This document shows, in pieces, positions 24,373 to 32,599 of a stretch of 48,572 bases of DNA (the first letter of the stretch is position 1; each line of letters starts with the position of its first letter). This DNA comes from Chelatococcus sp. GTDB taxonomy: Bacteria > Pseudomonadota > Alphaproteobacteria > Rhizobiales > Beijerinckiaceae. The DNA is taken from contig QFQY01000036.1 in the NCBI GenBank assembly GCA_003248805.1, positions 1 to 48,572 on the forward strand. The letters are read 5' to 3'. The notes beneath the pieces were generated by a model. The model ran no database searches, was not told where the DNA came from, and was given only the letters and a program-made list of their open reading frames with translations. The position numbers and the translations under genes were made by a program.

Positions 24373-25041
24373 GTGAGACTGCTCGTCGTCGAGGACGACA
24401 AGGACCTCAACCGCCAGATCGTATCGGCCCTCGAACATGCGGGCTATGCCGTCGACAAGGCGTTCGACGGCGAGGAAGGCCTCTTCCTCGGCGAGACCGA
24501 GCCCTATGACGCCGTGATCCTCGACCTCGGCCTGCCCAAGGTCGATGGCGTCGCCGTCCTGCAGGGCTGGCGGCGGGCCGAGAAGTCGATGCCCGTCCTG
24601 ATCCTGACGGCGCGCGACCGCTGGAGCGACAAGGTCACGGGCTTCGATGCCGGCGCCGACGACTATGTGGTCAAGCCCTTCCACATGGAGGAACTGCTGG
24701 CCCGTGTCCGTGCGCTGCTGCGCCGCGCCGCCGGCCATGCCACCTCGGAGCTGGTCTGCGGCCCCGTGCGCCTCGACACCCGTGCCAGCCGCGTCGTCGT
24801 CGACGGCAATCCGATCAAGCTCACCTCGCACGAATACCGGCTGTTGGCCTATCTGATGCATCATCAGGGCCGCGTCGTGTCCCGCACCGAACTGGTCGAG
24901 CATCTCTACGATCAGGATTTCGACCGCGATTCCAACACGATCGAGGTCTTCGTCGGCCGGCTGCGCAAGAAGCTCGGCGTCGACGTCATCGAGACCGTGC
25001 GCGGCCTCGGCTACATCGCCGCCGCGCCCGAGAAGGTCTGA
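24373..25041 (+). CDS. feuP: OmpR-family response regulator, FeuP/PhoP-like
   Basis: A 222-residue response regulator. The receiver domain has acidic residues at 8-9, the phosphoacceptor Asp51 in VILDLGLP, Thr79 and Lys101 in DDYVVKPFH; the winged-helix domain has HEYRLLAYLMHHQGRVVSRT and the recognition helix SNTIEVFVGRLRKKLG. GTG 24373 is the start, with AGGAG about 11 bases upstream. It lies between a FeuN-like gene and its kinase. In Sinorhizobium FeuP controls cyclic glucan export (ndvA) and osmoadaptation; targets here are unknown. Assignment as FeuP, rather than another PhoP-like regulator, rests on gene order. Confidence 0.88.
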   Translation: MRLLVVEDDKDLNRQIVSALEHAGYAVDKAFDGEEGLFLGETEPYDAVILDLGLPKVDGVAVLQGWRRAEKSMPVLILTARDRWSDKVTGFDAGADDYVVKPFHMEELLARVRALLRRAAGHATSELVCGPVRLDTRASRVVVDGNPIKLTSHEYRLLAYLMHHQGRVVSRTELVEHLYDQDFDRDSNTIEVFVGRLRKKLGVDVIETVRGLGYIAAAPEKV

Positions 25042-25050
25042 CGGGCGGGT

Positions 25051-26433
25051 ATGCCCCTGAGATCGCACCGCTATTCGCTGCGCGTCAGGCTGTTCCTGTC
25101 CGCGACGCTGTGCTGCGCATTGGTGCTGATCGTCGCCGGCATCGGCCTGACGACCTTCTACAGACGCTCCGCCGAACGTGGCTTCGACGAACGCCTCGGC
25201 GTCTATGTGAAGGAATTGATCGCCGATCTCGCAGCTCCGCCCGAGACGGAGCGGCAGGCGATCGGCGATCTCGGGGAGCCGCGCTTCGACCTGCCGCTCT
25301 CGGGCTGGTACTGGCAGGTCATCCGGCTCGACGGCGAGCGACCCAACATCCGGGCTTCGCGATCGCTGGTCGGCGGCCAGCTGCCGCGGCTCATCGATCA
25401 GGGCATCGCGCCCAACGCGCGCGGGCTGCGCGAGAGCTATGTCTCGGGTCCCGACGACCGGGGGCTGCGCATTCTCGAGCGTGAGATCGATGTCGGCGAG
25501 GACGGGCGCTTCACCATTGCCGTGGCGGCTCCATCCGACGAGATCGAGGAGGATATCCGCGATTTTCGCCTGACCCTGACGACGACCTTCCTGCTCCTCG
25601 GGCTCGCGCTGATCGCCTCGACCATCATCCAGGTCCGCTTCGGCCTGCGCCCGCTGGTGCGGCTGGGGGCGGCGGTCGGCGCCGTCAGGACCGGGGCAAC
25701 GGCGCGCATCCTCGGCGAATATCCCCCCGACCTCGCCCCGCTCGCGGGCGAGCTCAATCAGCTGATCGACGCCAATCACGAGATTCTCGATCGCGCACGC
25801 ACGCAGGTCGGGAACCTCGCGCATGCGCTGAAGACGCCGCTCAGCGTGATGCTCAACGAGGCCGAGGCGAGCGGCGCGGAGGAACACCTGCCCCAGACGG
25901 TCCGCGCCCAGGCGGCGATCATGCGCGATCAGGTGCAATACTATCTCGACCGCGCGCGCGCGGCGGCTCTGTCGGGCGCTCTCGGCGGCGTCACGGAGAT
26001 CGCTCCCTCGCTGGATGCGCTGATCCGGACCTTTGCGCGCATCTCCCAGGGCAAGGGTGTGTCGGCGAGCCACGAGGTGCCGGCACATCTGCGTTTTCGC
26101 GGCGAGAAGCAGGATCTCGAGGAGATGCTCGGCAATCTGCTCGACAATGCCTTCAAATGGGCCCGCTTGGCCGTCCGCGTGACGGCCGAGGAGATCGAGC
26201 AGGGCGGCGTCCACAGGCTGGCCCTGCTGATCGACGACGACGGGCCCGGCCTGCCGGACGAGGCGATGGCCGAGGTGCTGAAGCGCGGCCGCCGCCTCGA
26301 CGAGACGACGCCCGGCTCCGGGCTCGGGCTCTCCATCGTGGTCGATCTCGCCAAGCTCTACGGCGGGGAGCTCTCGCTGCACCGCGCGCCCCTCGGCGGG
26401 CTCAGGGCGCGGCTGGTGCTCCCGGCCCTGTGA
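25051..26433 (+). CDS. feuQ: Sensor histidine kinase, FeuQ/PhoQ-like
   Basis: A 460-residue inner-membrane kinase. Membrane segments lie at about 15-37 and 177-198, flanking a periplasmic sensor of some 140 residues, then a HAMP region. The phosphoacceptor is His258 in NLAHALKTPLSVM. The ATP domain has the N box NLLDNAFKWA, G1 DDDGPGLPDE and G2 GSGLGLSIV. It begins nine bases after the regulator gene and is cotranscribed with it. The HALKTPL H-box variant is typical of PhoQ/FeuQ-type kinases. The periplasmic domain is the presumed target of the FeuN-like protein. Confidence 0.88.
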   Translation: MPLRSHRYSLRVRLFLSATLCCALVLIVAGIGLTTFYRRSAERGFDERLGVYVKELIADLAAPPETERQAIGDLGEPRFDLPLSGWYWQVIRLDGERPNIRASRSLVGGQLPRLIDQGIAPNARGLRESYVSGPDDRGLRILEREIDVGEDGRFTIAVAAPSDEIEEDIRDFRLTLTTTFLLLGLALIASTIIQVRFGLRPLVRLGAAVGAVRTGATARILGEYPPDLAPLAGELNQLIDANHEILDRARTQVGNLAHALKTPLSVMLNEAEASGAEEHLPQTVRAQAAIMRDQVQYYLDRARAAALSGALGGVTEIAPSLDALIRTFARISQGKGVSASHEVPAHLRFRGEKQDLEEMLGNLLDNAFKWARLAVRVTAEEIEQGGVHRLALLIDDDGPGLPDEAMAEVLKRGRRLDETTPGSGLGLSIVVDLAKLYGGELSLHRAPLGGLRARLVLPAL

Positions 26434-26518
26434 TTGGCTGGTCACAGTTGGAATCGTGCTAAGGAGCGTGACCCTTTGTCGCCATGAAGCGGTCGCGGGG
26501 AATCGTTAAGTACGGTCG

Positions 26519-27619
26519 ATGGCGATCTGGATCATCTTCGCATCCATGACGGGGGCTGCGGTCTTCGCTCTGCTCTGGCCGCTCGGCCGTGGCAGGGCTG
26601 CCGGCTTTCTGGACGTGGCAGATGCCAGGAGCCTCTACAAGGCGCAGCTCGCCGAGATCGGCCGCGATGTCGCGCGGGGGCTGATCGGACCCGAGGAGGC
26701 CGATGCGGCGCGTGGCGAGGCGGGGCGGCGCCTGCTGCGCGCGGCGAGCGAAGCCGAGGCCACGCCCGGCGAGACAGAGCCCTCCCTGCGCCGTCGTCGC
26801 GCGAGTTCCGCGCTCGCCCTGTCTTGCGTGCCGCTGCTCGCGCTGCTGGTCTACGGCGCGCAGGGCTCTCCCGATTTGCCCGACCAGCCGCTGGCGGCCC
26901 GGCTCGTCGATGGAACCCGGCCCGACCTGTCCCTCGCCTTGGCGCGGATCGAGAGACACCTCGCCGCCAACCCCTCCGATTCCAAGGGATGGGCGGTCGT
27001 CGCTCCGGTCTATCTGCGGCTCGGCCGCCACGACGATGCGGTGCGCGCCTTTTCGGCCGCGCTCGACCAGGGCGAGCCCTCGCCCGAGCTTCTGGCCGGG
27101 CTCGGAGAGGCGCGCATGCTGGCCGCGGGCGGCATCGTCACGAACGAGGCGCGCGAGAGCCTGAAGCGCGCGGTCGCGCTCGACCCGCGGAATGTGCGCG
27201 CGCGCTATTTCCTCGCCCTCGCCAGCGAGCAGGACGGAGACGTGCCGGCTGCGGCGGCGGCCCTGCGCGCCCTGATCGCCGATGCCCCGCCGGACGCAGG
27301 CTGGACGGAACAGGTCCGCGAGCGCCTGAAGACGCTGGAGGCAGCGGCCTCGCGCGGCGCCGTCGCGGCACTCCCGGAGGCCGAGCGGCAGGCGGCGATT
27401 CGCGGCATGGTCGACAGCCTGGCGGCGCGGCTGGAGTCGCAGGGCGGGACAGTCGAGGACTGGCAGCGGCTCGTCCGCTCGCGCATGGTCCTCGGCGACA
27501 GGCCGGCGGCGGTTGCCGCGCTCGCCGAAGCCCGCCGCAAGTTGACGCAGGACGCTCAGGCACTGGCGGCGCTCGACGCGCTGGCGCGCGAACTGGCGCT
27601 GCCGGAGGCCCAGCCATGA
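26519..27619 (+). CDS. ccmI: Cytochrome c maturation protein CcmI (CycH)
   Basis: A 366-residue protein that delivers apocytochrome c to the haem-ligation complex. The N-terminus has a membrane segment (3-20), then DARSLYKAQLAEIGRDVARG (about 36-55) with the membrane-proximal helical region, a second membrane segment near 97-115 and a periplasmic TPR domain (LIARIERHLAANPSDSKGW-like first repeat and several more). It opens the ccmI-ccmE-ccmF-ccmH operon; the stop overlaps ccmE (ATGA at 27616-27619). Two GANTC sites lie in the 85-base gap before it. No strong ribosome site is visible for ATG 26519. Confidence 0.92.
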   Translation: MAIWIIFASMTGAAVFALLWPLGRGRAAGFLDVADARSLYKAQLAEIGRDVARGLIGPEEADAARGEAGRRLLRAASEAEATPGETEPSLRRRRASSALALSCVPLLALLVYGAQGSPDLPDQPLAARLVDGTRPDLSLALARIERHLAANPSDSKGWAVVAPVYLRLGRHDDAVRAFSAALDQGEPSPELLAGLGEARMLAAGGIVTNEARESLKRAVALDPRNVRARYFLALASEQDGDVPAAAAALRALIADAPPDAGWTEQVRERLKTLEAAASRGAVAALPEAERQAAIRGMVDSLAARLESQGGTVEDWQRLVRSRMVLGDRPAAVAALAEARRKLTQDAQALAALDALARELALPEAQP

Positions 27620-28128
27620 GCGTCGCCCAGCCCTCGCGCCCGGCCAATCCCCGCCGGCGCATGACGCGCAAGCAGTTTCGTCTCGCCATCATCGGCACGG
27701 CGGGGGCGGTGCTGTGTCTCGCGGCGGTCCTCGTCCTCGTCGCGCTGCGCGACCGGATCGTCTTCTTCTACGGGCCGACCGAGATCGCGCAGAAGAGCGT
27801 CGCCCCCGGCACGAGGCTGCGTCTCGGCGGCCTCGTCGAGAAGGGGTCCGTCGAGCGCGGGAATGGACGCCACGTCGTCTTCTCCGTCACCGACGGAAAC
27901 AGCACGATGAAGGTCAGCTATGACGGCCTTCTTCCGGATCTGTTCCGCGAAGGGCAGGGCGTGGTGACGGAAGGCGTCTTCGAGGGCGGAGACCGCTTTC
28001 GTGCCGATTCCGTGCTCGCCAAGCACGACGAGACCTACATGCCGCGCGAGGTTGCCGACACGCTGAAGAAGCAGGGGCATTGGCAGTCCGGGGGCTCGGG
28101 AGCGGCCGCGCCGCAGGCGGGCCGATGA
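27616..28128 (+). CDS. ccmE: Cytochrome c haem chaperone CcmE (CycJ)
   Basis: A 170-residue haem chaperone anchored by one N-terminal membrane helix (about 24-44), with the OB-fold domain in the periplasm. The covalent haem site is His137 in LAKHDETYMP, with Tyr141 close by, as in the HxxxY family. RLRLGGLVEKGSVERG and SFDVTDGN-type strands are in place. It hands haem from CcmABCD to CcmF/H. It overlaps ccmI at the start and ccmF at the end (ATGA at 28125-28128), so the operon is translationally coupled throughout. Confidence 0.95.
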   Translation: MSVAQPSRPANPRRRMTRKQFRLAIIGTAGAVLCLAAVLVLVALRDRIVFFYGPTEIAQKSVAPGTRLRLGGLVEKGSVERGNGRHVVFSVTDGNSTMKVSYDGLLPDLFREGQGVVTEGVFEGGDRFRADSVLAKHDETYMPREVADTLKKQGHWQSGGSGAAAPQAGR

Positions 28129-30101
28129 TCGTCGAGATCGGTCATTTCGCGCTGGCGCTGGCGCTCGGCGTCGCGGTCGTGCAGTCGCTGGTGCCGCTCT
28201 GGGGCGCGGCGCGCCATGACCGGGCTCTGGCCTCGGTCGGGTCGAGCGCGGCGATCGCCTGTTTCCTGCTGGTCGCGCTCGCCTTCGCCGCGCTGGTCTC
28301 GGCTTATGTCCGCTCCGACTTCTCGGTCGAGAACGTGGTGGCGAACTCCCATTCGGCGCAGCCGCTGATCTACAAGTTCACCTCGGTCTGGGGCAACCAC
28401 GAGGGCTCGATGCTGCTCTGGGTGCTGATCCTGACGCTGTTCGGGGCGCTGGTCGCGTTGTCGCGGCGCTCGCTTCCGGAGCGGCTGCGGGCGGGGGCGC
28501 TGGCGGCCCAGGGTGCCGTCACCGTCGCCTTCCTCGCCTTCACGCTGCTGACCTCCAATCCCTTCCGGCGCCTGTCGCCCGCTCCCGGCGAGGGGCAGGA
28601 CCTCAACCCGGTGCTTCAGGACCTCGGCCTCGCGATCCACCCGCCGCTGCTCTATGTCGGCTATGTCGGCTTCTCGATCACCTATGCCTTCGCGGTCGCG
28701 GCCTTGATCGACGGGCGCATCGACGCGGTCTGGGCGCGGGCCGTGCGTCCCTGGACGCTGCTAGCCTGGGTCTTCCTGACGCTCGGCATCGCGATGGGGT
28801 CCTACTGGGCCTATTACGAGCTCGGCTGGGGCGGCTGGTGGTTCTGGGATCCGGTCGAGAACGCCTCGCTGATGCCCTGGCTCGCCGGCACCGCGCTGAT
28901 CCATTCGACGGTCGTTATGGAAAAGCGCGACGCGCTCAAGGTCTGGACGATCCTGCTCGCCATCCTGACCTTCTCGCTGTCGCTGCTCGGCACCTTCATC
29001 GTCCGCTCCGGCGTGCTGACCTCGGTGCATTCCTTCGCGAGCGACCCCGCCCGCGGCCTGTTCATCCTCGGTATCCTGATCGTCTTCATCGGCGGCTCGC
29101 TCGCGCTCTTCGCCTGGCGCGCGCCGCTGCTGCGGCAGGGCGGGCTGTTCGCGCCCGTCTCCCGGGAGGGGGCGCTCGTCGTCAACAACGTCTTCCTCGC
29201 CACCGCCTGCGCGACTGTCTTCATCGGCACGCTCTATCCCTTGGCCCTGGAGATGGTGACCGGCGACAAGATCTCCGTCGGCCCGCCCTTCTTCAACGCC
29301 ACCTTCGTGCCGATCCTGGTCCCGCTGCTGCTCGTCCTGCCGCTCGGCCAGTCGCTGGCCTGGAAGCGCGGCGACCTGCTCGGCGCGGCCCAGCGCAACG
29401 TCGCCGCCTTCGGGCTCGCCGTCCTTCTGGCGCTCGGTGCCACCGCACTGACCTGGGGCGGGCCGGTGCTCGCCCCGCTCGGCATCGGGCTCGGCGCCTT
29501 CCTCGTGCTGGGCGCGGCGGACGATCTGCGCCGGCGCATCGTCGCGCGCGCCGGCGGCTTTTCGGCCACGCTGTCCCGTGCGCGCGGCCTGCCGCGCTCC
29601 GCCTGGGGGACGGCGCTCGCCCATGCCGGCGTGGGCCTGAGCGTCGTCGGCATGGCGGCCGCGGCCTGGAGCACGGAAGGCGTCGGCCTGCTGAAGCCGG
29701 GCGAGCGCCTGACGAGTGGGCGCTACACGGTCGTGCTCGAAACGGTCGAGCCGCGCATCGGGCCGAATTTCCGGGCCGAGGTCGCCCGTTTCAAGCTGTT
29801 CTCGGGCAACACCGAGCTGCCTGCCGTCGAAGCCTCCAAGCGCGTCTTCGTCGCCCGCGCGGCGACGACGACCGAGGCCGGCATCCGCACGGACGGGCTG
29901 AGCCAGGCCTATGTCAGCATCGGCGAGGCCGATGCGAACGGGGCGCTCGCGGTGCGGCTCTACGACAAGCCGCTGATCCTGCTGATCTGGCTCGGCGCCG
30001 TCGTCATGGCGCTGGGCGGCGCGCTCGCCCTGACCGACAGGCGCTTCCGGCTCGCCGCGCCGCGCCGGGCGGCGGCCGTCGCGGCTGCTCCGGCGGAGTA
30101 G
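28125..30101 (+). CDS. ccmF: Cytochrome c haem ligase subunit CcmF (CycK)
   Basis: A 658-residue polytopic inner-membrane protein, the haem ligase core. The family WWD signature is GWGGWWFWDPVENASLMPW near residues 235-255; flanking haem-ligand His residues occur in the NSHSAQPLIYKFTSVWGNHE stretch and later loops. About 14 or 15 membrane segments are evident, plus a large periplasmic loop near the C-terminus (residues 520-620). The open frame reaches back to 28080, but ATG 28125 overlaps the ccmE stop and gives the usual N-terminus MIVEIGHFALALAL. Confidence 0.95.
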   Translation: MIVEIGHFALALALGVAVVQSLVPLWGAARHDRALASVGSSAAIACFLLVALAFAALVSAYVRSDFSVENVVANSHSAQPLIYKFTSVWGNHEGSMLLWVLILTLFGALVALSRRSLPERLRAGALAAQGAVTVAFLAFTLLTSNPFRRLSPAPGEGQDLNPVLQDLGLAIHPPLLYVGYVGFSITYAFAVAALIDGRIDAVWARAVRPWTLLAWVFLTLGIAMGSYWAYYELGWGGWWFWDPVENASLMPWLAGTALIHSTVVMEKRDALKVWTILLAILTFSLSLLGTFIVRSGVLTSVHSFASDPARGLFILGILIVFIGGSLALFAWRAPLLRQGGLFAPVSREGALVVNNVFLATACATVFIGTLYPLALEMVTGDKISVGPPFFNATFVPILVPLLLVLPLGQSLAWKRGDLLGAAQRNVAAFGLAVLLALGATALTWGGPVLAPLGIGLGAFLVLGAADDLRRRIVARAGGFSATLSRARGLPRSAWGTALAHAGVGLSVVGMAAAAWSTEGVGLLKPGERLTSGRYTVVLETVEPRIGPNFRAEVARFKLFSGNTELPAVEASKRVFVARAATTTEAGIRTDGLSQAYVSIGEADANGALAVRLYDKPLILLIWLGAVVMALGGALALTDRRFRLAAPRRAAAVAAAPAE

Positions 30102-30106
30102 GGACG

Positions 30107-30583
30107 ATGCGCCGCGCGCTCCTGCTTCTGGCCTGCTGCCTCGCCTTTGCCGGACAGGCCCGTGCCGTCCAGCCCGACGAGGTCCTTCCCGACCCGGTGC
30201 TCGAACAGCGGGCGAGGCAGATCTCCGGCGGCCTGCGCTGCCTCGTCTGCCAGAACCAGTCCATAGACGATTCGGATGCTCCGCTCGCGCGCGACCTGCG
30301 CATCCTCGTCCGCGAGCGCCTGACGGTGGGAGACAGCGACGCCGCTGTCCGTGATTTCGTGGTGGCGCGCTATGGCGACTTCGTCCTGCTGAGGCCGCCT
30401 TTCGACGCGCGCACGCTGCTGCTCTGGGCGGCGCCTTTCCTGATCCTGCTGGCGGCGCTGGCCTTCCTCTGGCGCCGCGCGCGCGGCCGGGACGCGGATC
30501 GGGCCGCCGTCGCGGCGCCGCTGTCCGATGAGGAGCGCGCCCGGCTCGAGGTGCTCGTCGCGGCCGAGGACGAACGCGGGTGA
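30107..30583 (+). CDS. ccmH: Cytochrome c maturation protein CcmH (CycL)
   Basis: A 158-residue membrane-anchored thiol protein that reduces apocytochrome c before haem attachment. A signal peptide (1-20, ending ARA) precedes the redox motif LRCLVCQNQS with Cys45 and Cys48, then the three-helix domain and a membrane anchor (TLLLWAAPFLILLAALAFLW, about 104-123) with a cytoplasmic tail. It starts five bases after ccmF stops. No ccmG or ccmABCD genes are in the window. It converges on the gene at 30603 across a 19-base gap. Confidence 0.93.
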   Translation: MRRALLLLACCLAFAGQARAVQPDEVLPDPVLEQRARQISGGLRCLVCQNQSIDDSDAPLARDLRILVRERLTVGDSDAAVRDFVVARYGDFVLLRPPFDARTLLLWAAPFLILLAALAFLWRRARGRDADRAAVAAPLSDEERARLEVLVAAEDERG

Positions 30584-30602
30584 ACCGGAGGAGGGCGCGG
30601 CG

Positions 30603-31124
30603 TCAGCGGCTGATGCGGCAGTTGCCGAAAAGCTCCTGCGCATAGGCGCGATGGCTCGCACCGGGGATCGCGTATTTGACCTGTCCGGAAGGGGCGGGTT
30701 GCGGCGTCGCATAGACCGCATAGGTCCTGGCGAAGCAGGCGGCATCGGCGCCGGAATATCCGCGCTCGGCCGCGACGCGCAGCCCCGCGCCGTAGAGCCC
30801 GCCGCGAATCCGCGGGGCGCCCGGCGCGGCGAAACGCTGCGCTTCGCGCCGGGCCGCCATATCCGTCAGACGGTCGATGCCGCATCGCGAACGCTGCTCG
30901 GCATTGTAGGCGGGCGTCGACGGAGCGAACCAGCCGCGACGACCTCCGCGCTTTTCGACGACGACGGCGTGCTTCGCGAAGACGCGCGCATAGCATTCGG
31001 GGTTCTCGTAGCCTCGCGACCTGGCGAGGCTGAGCCCGGACTGGTAGGCGGTCACCGTCTGCCCGGAGGCGACGCCGCCCCAGAGCATCGCACACAGGAC
31101 AAGACCATATCTGACGACGCGCAT
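30603..31124 (-). CDS. Unknown secreted protein with two internal repeats
   Basis: A 173-residue protein. A signal peptide (1-21, ending ASG) is followed by two copies of a roughly 70-residue unit. Each unit has a helix with Y-x-x-GL-x(3)-A/S-x-x-RGY (repeat 1 near residues 27-39; repeat 2 near 109-121), then a Cys followed by a Tyr/Phe-Ala-Arg-x-(Y/F)-A motif, and ends in an Asn/Arg-x-Cys-x-Ile segment (Cys about 81 and 170). Each repeat therefore has a matching pair of cysteines that could form a disulfide in the periplasm. I do not recognise a family. It is transcribed against ccmH and divergently from the HtrA-like gene. Confidence 0.75.
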   Translation of the reverse strand: MRVVRYGLVLCAMLWGGVASGQTVTAYQSGLSLARSRGYENPECYARVFAKHAVVVEKRGGRRGWFAPSTPAYNAEQRSRCGIDRLTDMAARREAQRFAAPGAPRIRGGLYGAGLRVAAERGYSGADAACFARTYAVYATPQPAPSGQVKYAIPGASHRAYAQELFGNCRISR

Positions 31125-31300
31125 GCCCGGCTTCCGGCTCCACCCGTCGCAAGCAAGTCCGCAGCGGGCGTGACCGTCAAGCGATCTGTTCGCCCCACCT
31201 TACGAAATCGTCATCTGCGGGCGAAAACGGCGTAAGGCGCGCGGCCTCATGGTCCCTGGGAACGCAGGGAATGCCCCCTGCTCTTGCCAGAGGGTTCATG

Positions 31301-32476
31301 ATGAGCACCAACAGCCAATCCAAGAAGACCATCCTGCAGCGCGGTGCCCTCCTGGCCGGCACCGCCATCGTCGGCCTCGGGCTGGCCGCCGGCTTCGCCG
31401 ACGGCGTCTTCAACGTCCGCCACGATGCCATCGCCCAGCCGATCCAGCTTTCCGGCGTCCAGAGCCAGCTCCCCTCCTTCGCCGACATGGTCGACAAGGT
31501 GAAGCCGGCGGTCGTCTCGGTCCGCGTCAAGGCGCAGGTCGCCGCGGCCACCGACGAGGACAGCCTCGACGACCTTCCCCCGCAGCTGCGCCGCTTCTTC
31601 GAGAACGGCCCGCGCCAGCAGGCCCGTCCGCAGCAGCCGAAGCCGCGCCAGCAGATGTCGCAGGGCTCGGGCTTCTTCATCAGCCAGGACGGCTACGTCG
31701 TCACCAACAACCACGTCGTCGAGAACGCGACCGAGGTCCAGCTCGTCACCGATGACGGCAAGACGCTCGAGGCCAAGGTCGTCGGCACCGATCCGCGCAC
31801 CGATCTCGCCCTGCTCAAGGTCAAGGACGGCGGCAGCTTCCCCTTCGTGAAGCTCGCTCCGGCCAAGCCCCGCGTCGGCGACTGGGTGCTGGCGGTCGGC
31901 AATCCCTTCGGCCTCGGCGGCACGGTCACGGCCGGCATCGTCTCGGCGCAGGGCCGCGACATCGGCTCCGGCCCCTATGACGACTTCCTGCAGATCGACG
32001 CGCCGATCAACCGCGGCAACTCGGGCGGCCCGACCTTCAACCAGAACGGCGAGGTCGTGGGCGTGAACACGGCGATCTTCTCGCCCTCCGGCGGCAATGT
32101 CGGCATCGCCTTCGCGATCCCCGCCTCGACCGTCACCCAGGTCGTGGATTCGCTGAAGAAGGACGGCTCGGTGGCGCGCGGCTTCATCGGCGTGCAGATC
32201 CAGCCCGTCACCGGCGAGATGGCCGATGCCATCGGCCTGAAGGAGCCCAAGGGCGCCCTCGTCGCCGAGGCGCAGAAGGACGGCCCGGCGGCCAAGGCCG
32301 GCATCCGGCGCGGTGACACGATCATCGCCGTCAATGGCGAGAGCGTGAAGGACGCCCGCGACCTGTCGCGCAAGATCGCCGGCTTCGCGCCGGGGACCAA
32401 GACCACCATCACGGTCTTCCGCGAAGGCAAGCAGCGCGAACTGAGCTTCGAAGTCGGCCGCCAGCCGGCGGCGTAG
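31301..32476 (+). CDS. degP: Periplasmic HtrA/DegP-family serine protease with one PDZ domain
   Basis: A 391-residue Do-family protease. The N-terminal hydrophobic segment (15-33) acts as signal or anchor. A Gln/Pro/Arg-rich linker lies near residues 100-120. The triad is His138 in VTNNHVV, Asp168 in DPRTDLALLKV and Ser241 in NRGNSGGPTFN. One PDZ domain follows (GFIGVQIQPVT through FREGKQRELSFEVG). Classical DegP has two PDZ domains and about 470 residues, so this protein is closer in plan to DegS or HhoA. ATG 31301 is preferred over the adjacent ATG 31298 because AGAGGG then stands six bases away. It degrades or refolds damaged envelope proteins. Confidence 0.9.
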   Translation: MSTNSQSKKTILQRGALLAGTAIVGLGLAAGFADGVFNVRHDAIAQPIQLSGVQSQLPSFADMVDKVKPAVVSVRVKAQVAAATDEDSLDDLPPQLRRFFENGPRQQARPQQPKPRQQMSQGSGFFISQDGYVVTNNHVVENATEVQLVTDDGKTLEAKVVGTDPRTDLALLKVKDGGSFPFVKLAPAKPRVGDWVLAVGNPFGLGGTVTAGIVSAQGRDIGSGPYDDFLQIDAPINRGNSGGPTFNQNGEVVGVNTAIFSPSGGNVGIAFAIPASTVTQVVDSLKKDGSVARGFIGVQIQPVTGEMADAIGLKEPKGALVAEAQKDGPAAKAGIRRGDTIIAVNGESVKDARDLSRKIAGFAPGTKTTITVFREGKQRELSFEVGRQPAA

Positions 32477-32537
32477 CGAAGCCGGGGCAGGCTCCTCGGT
32501 TTCCTGTCGCCCCAGCCGAAGGACCAGCCCTCTGCGG

Positions 32538-32573
32538 CGGCAGGCCGGATGCCTCCATCCGGCCTGCCGTTTT
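32538..32573 (+). terminator. Rho-independent terminator after degP
   Basis: A perfect 14-base-pair stem, CGGCAGGCCGGATG (32538-32551) with its reverse complement at 32556-32569, a four-base loop CCTC, and a TTTT run immediately after. It lies in the 123-base gap between the HtrA-like gene and the response regulator gene, so the two are likely separate transcription units. This is the clearest terminator in the window. Confidence 0.9.
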
Positions 32574-32599
32574 CCTATGCGATGCGGTAGGGTGAGCGC

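Noticed and set aside
26434..26518. Inverted repeat GGTCAC...GTGACC upstream of ccmI
   Set aside because: Only six bases per arm with a spacer over 20 bases; too weak to call an operator or terminator.
31259..31285. EcfG-type stress promoter before the HtrA-like gene (GGAAC at 31259-31263)
   Set aside because: The expected GTT box about 16-17 bases downstream is absent (sequence there is CTCT), so only half the promoter matches.
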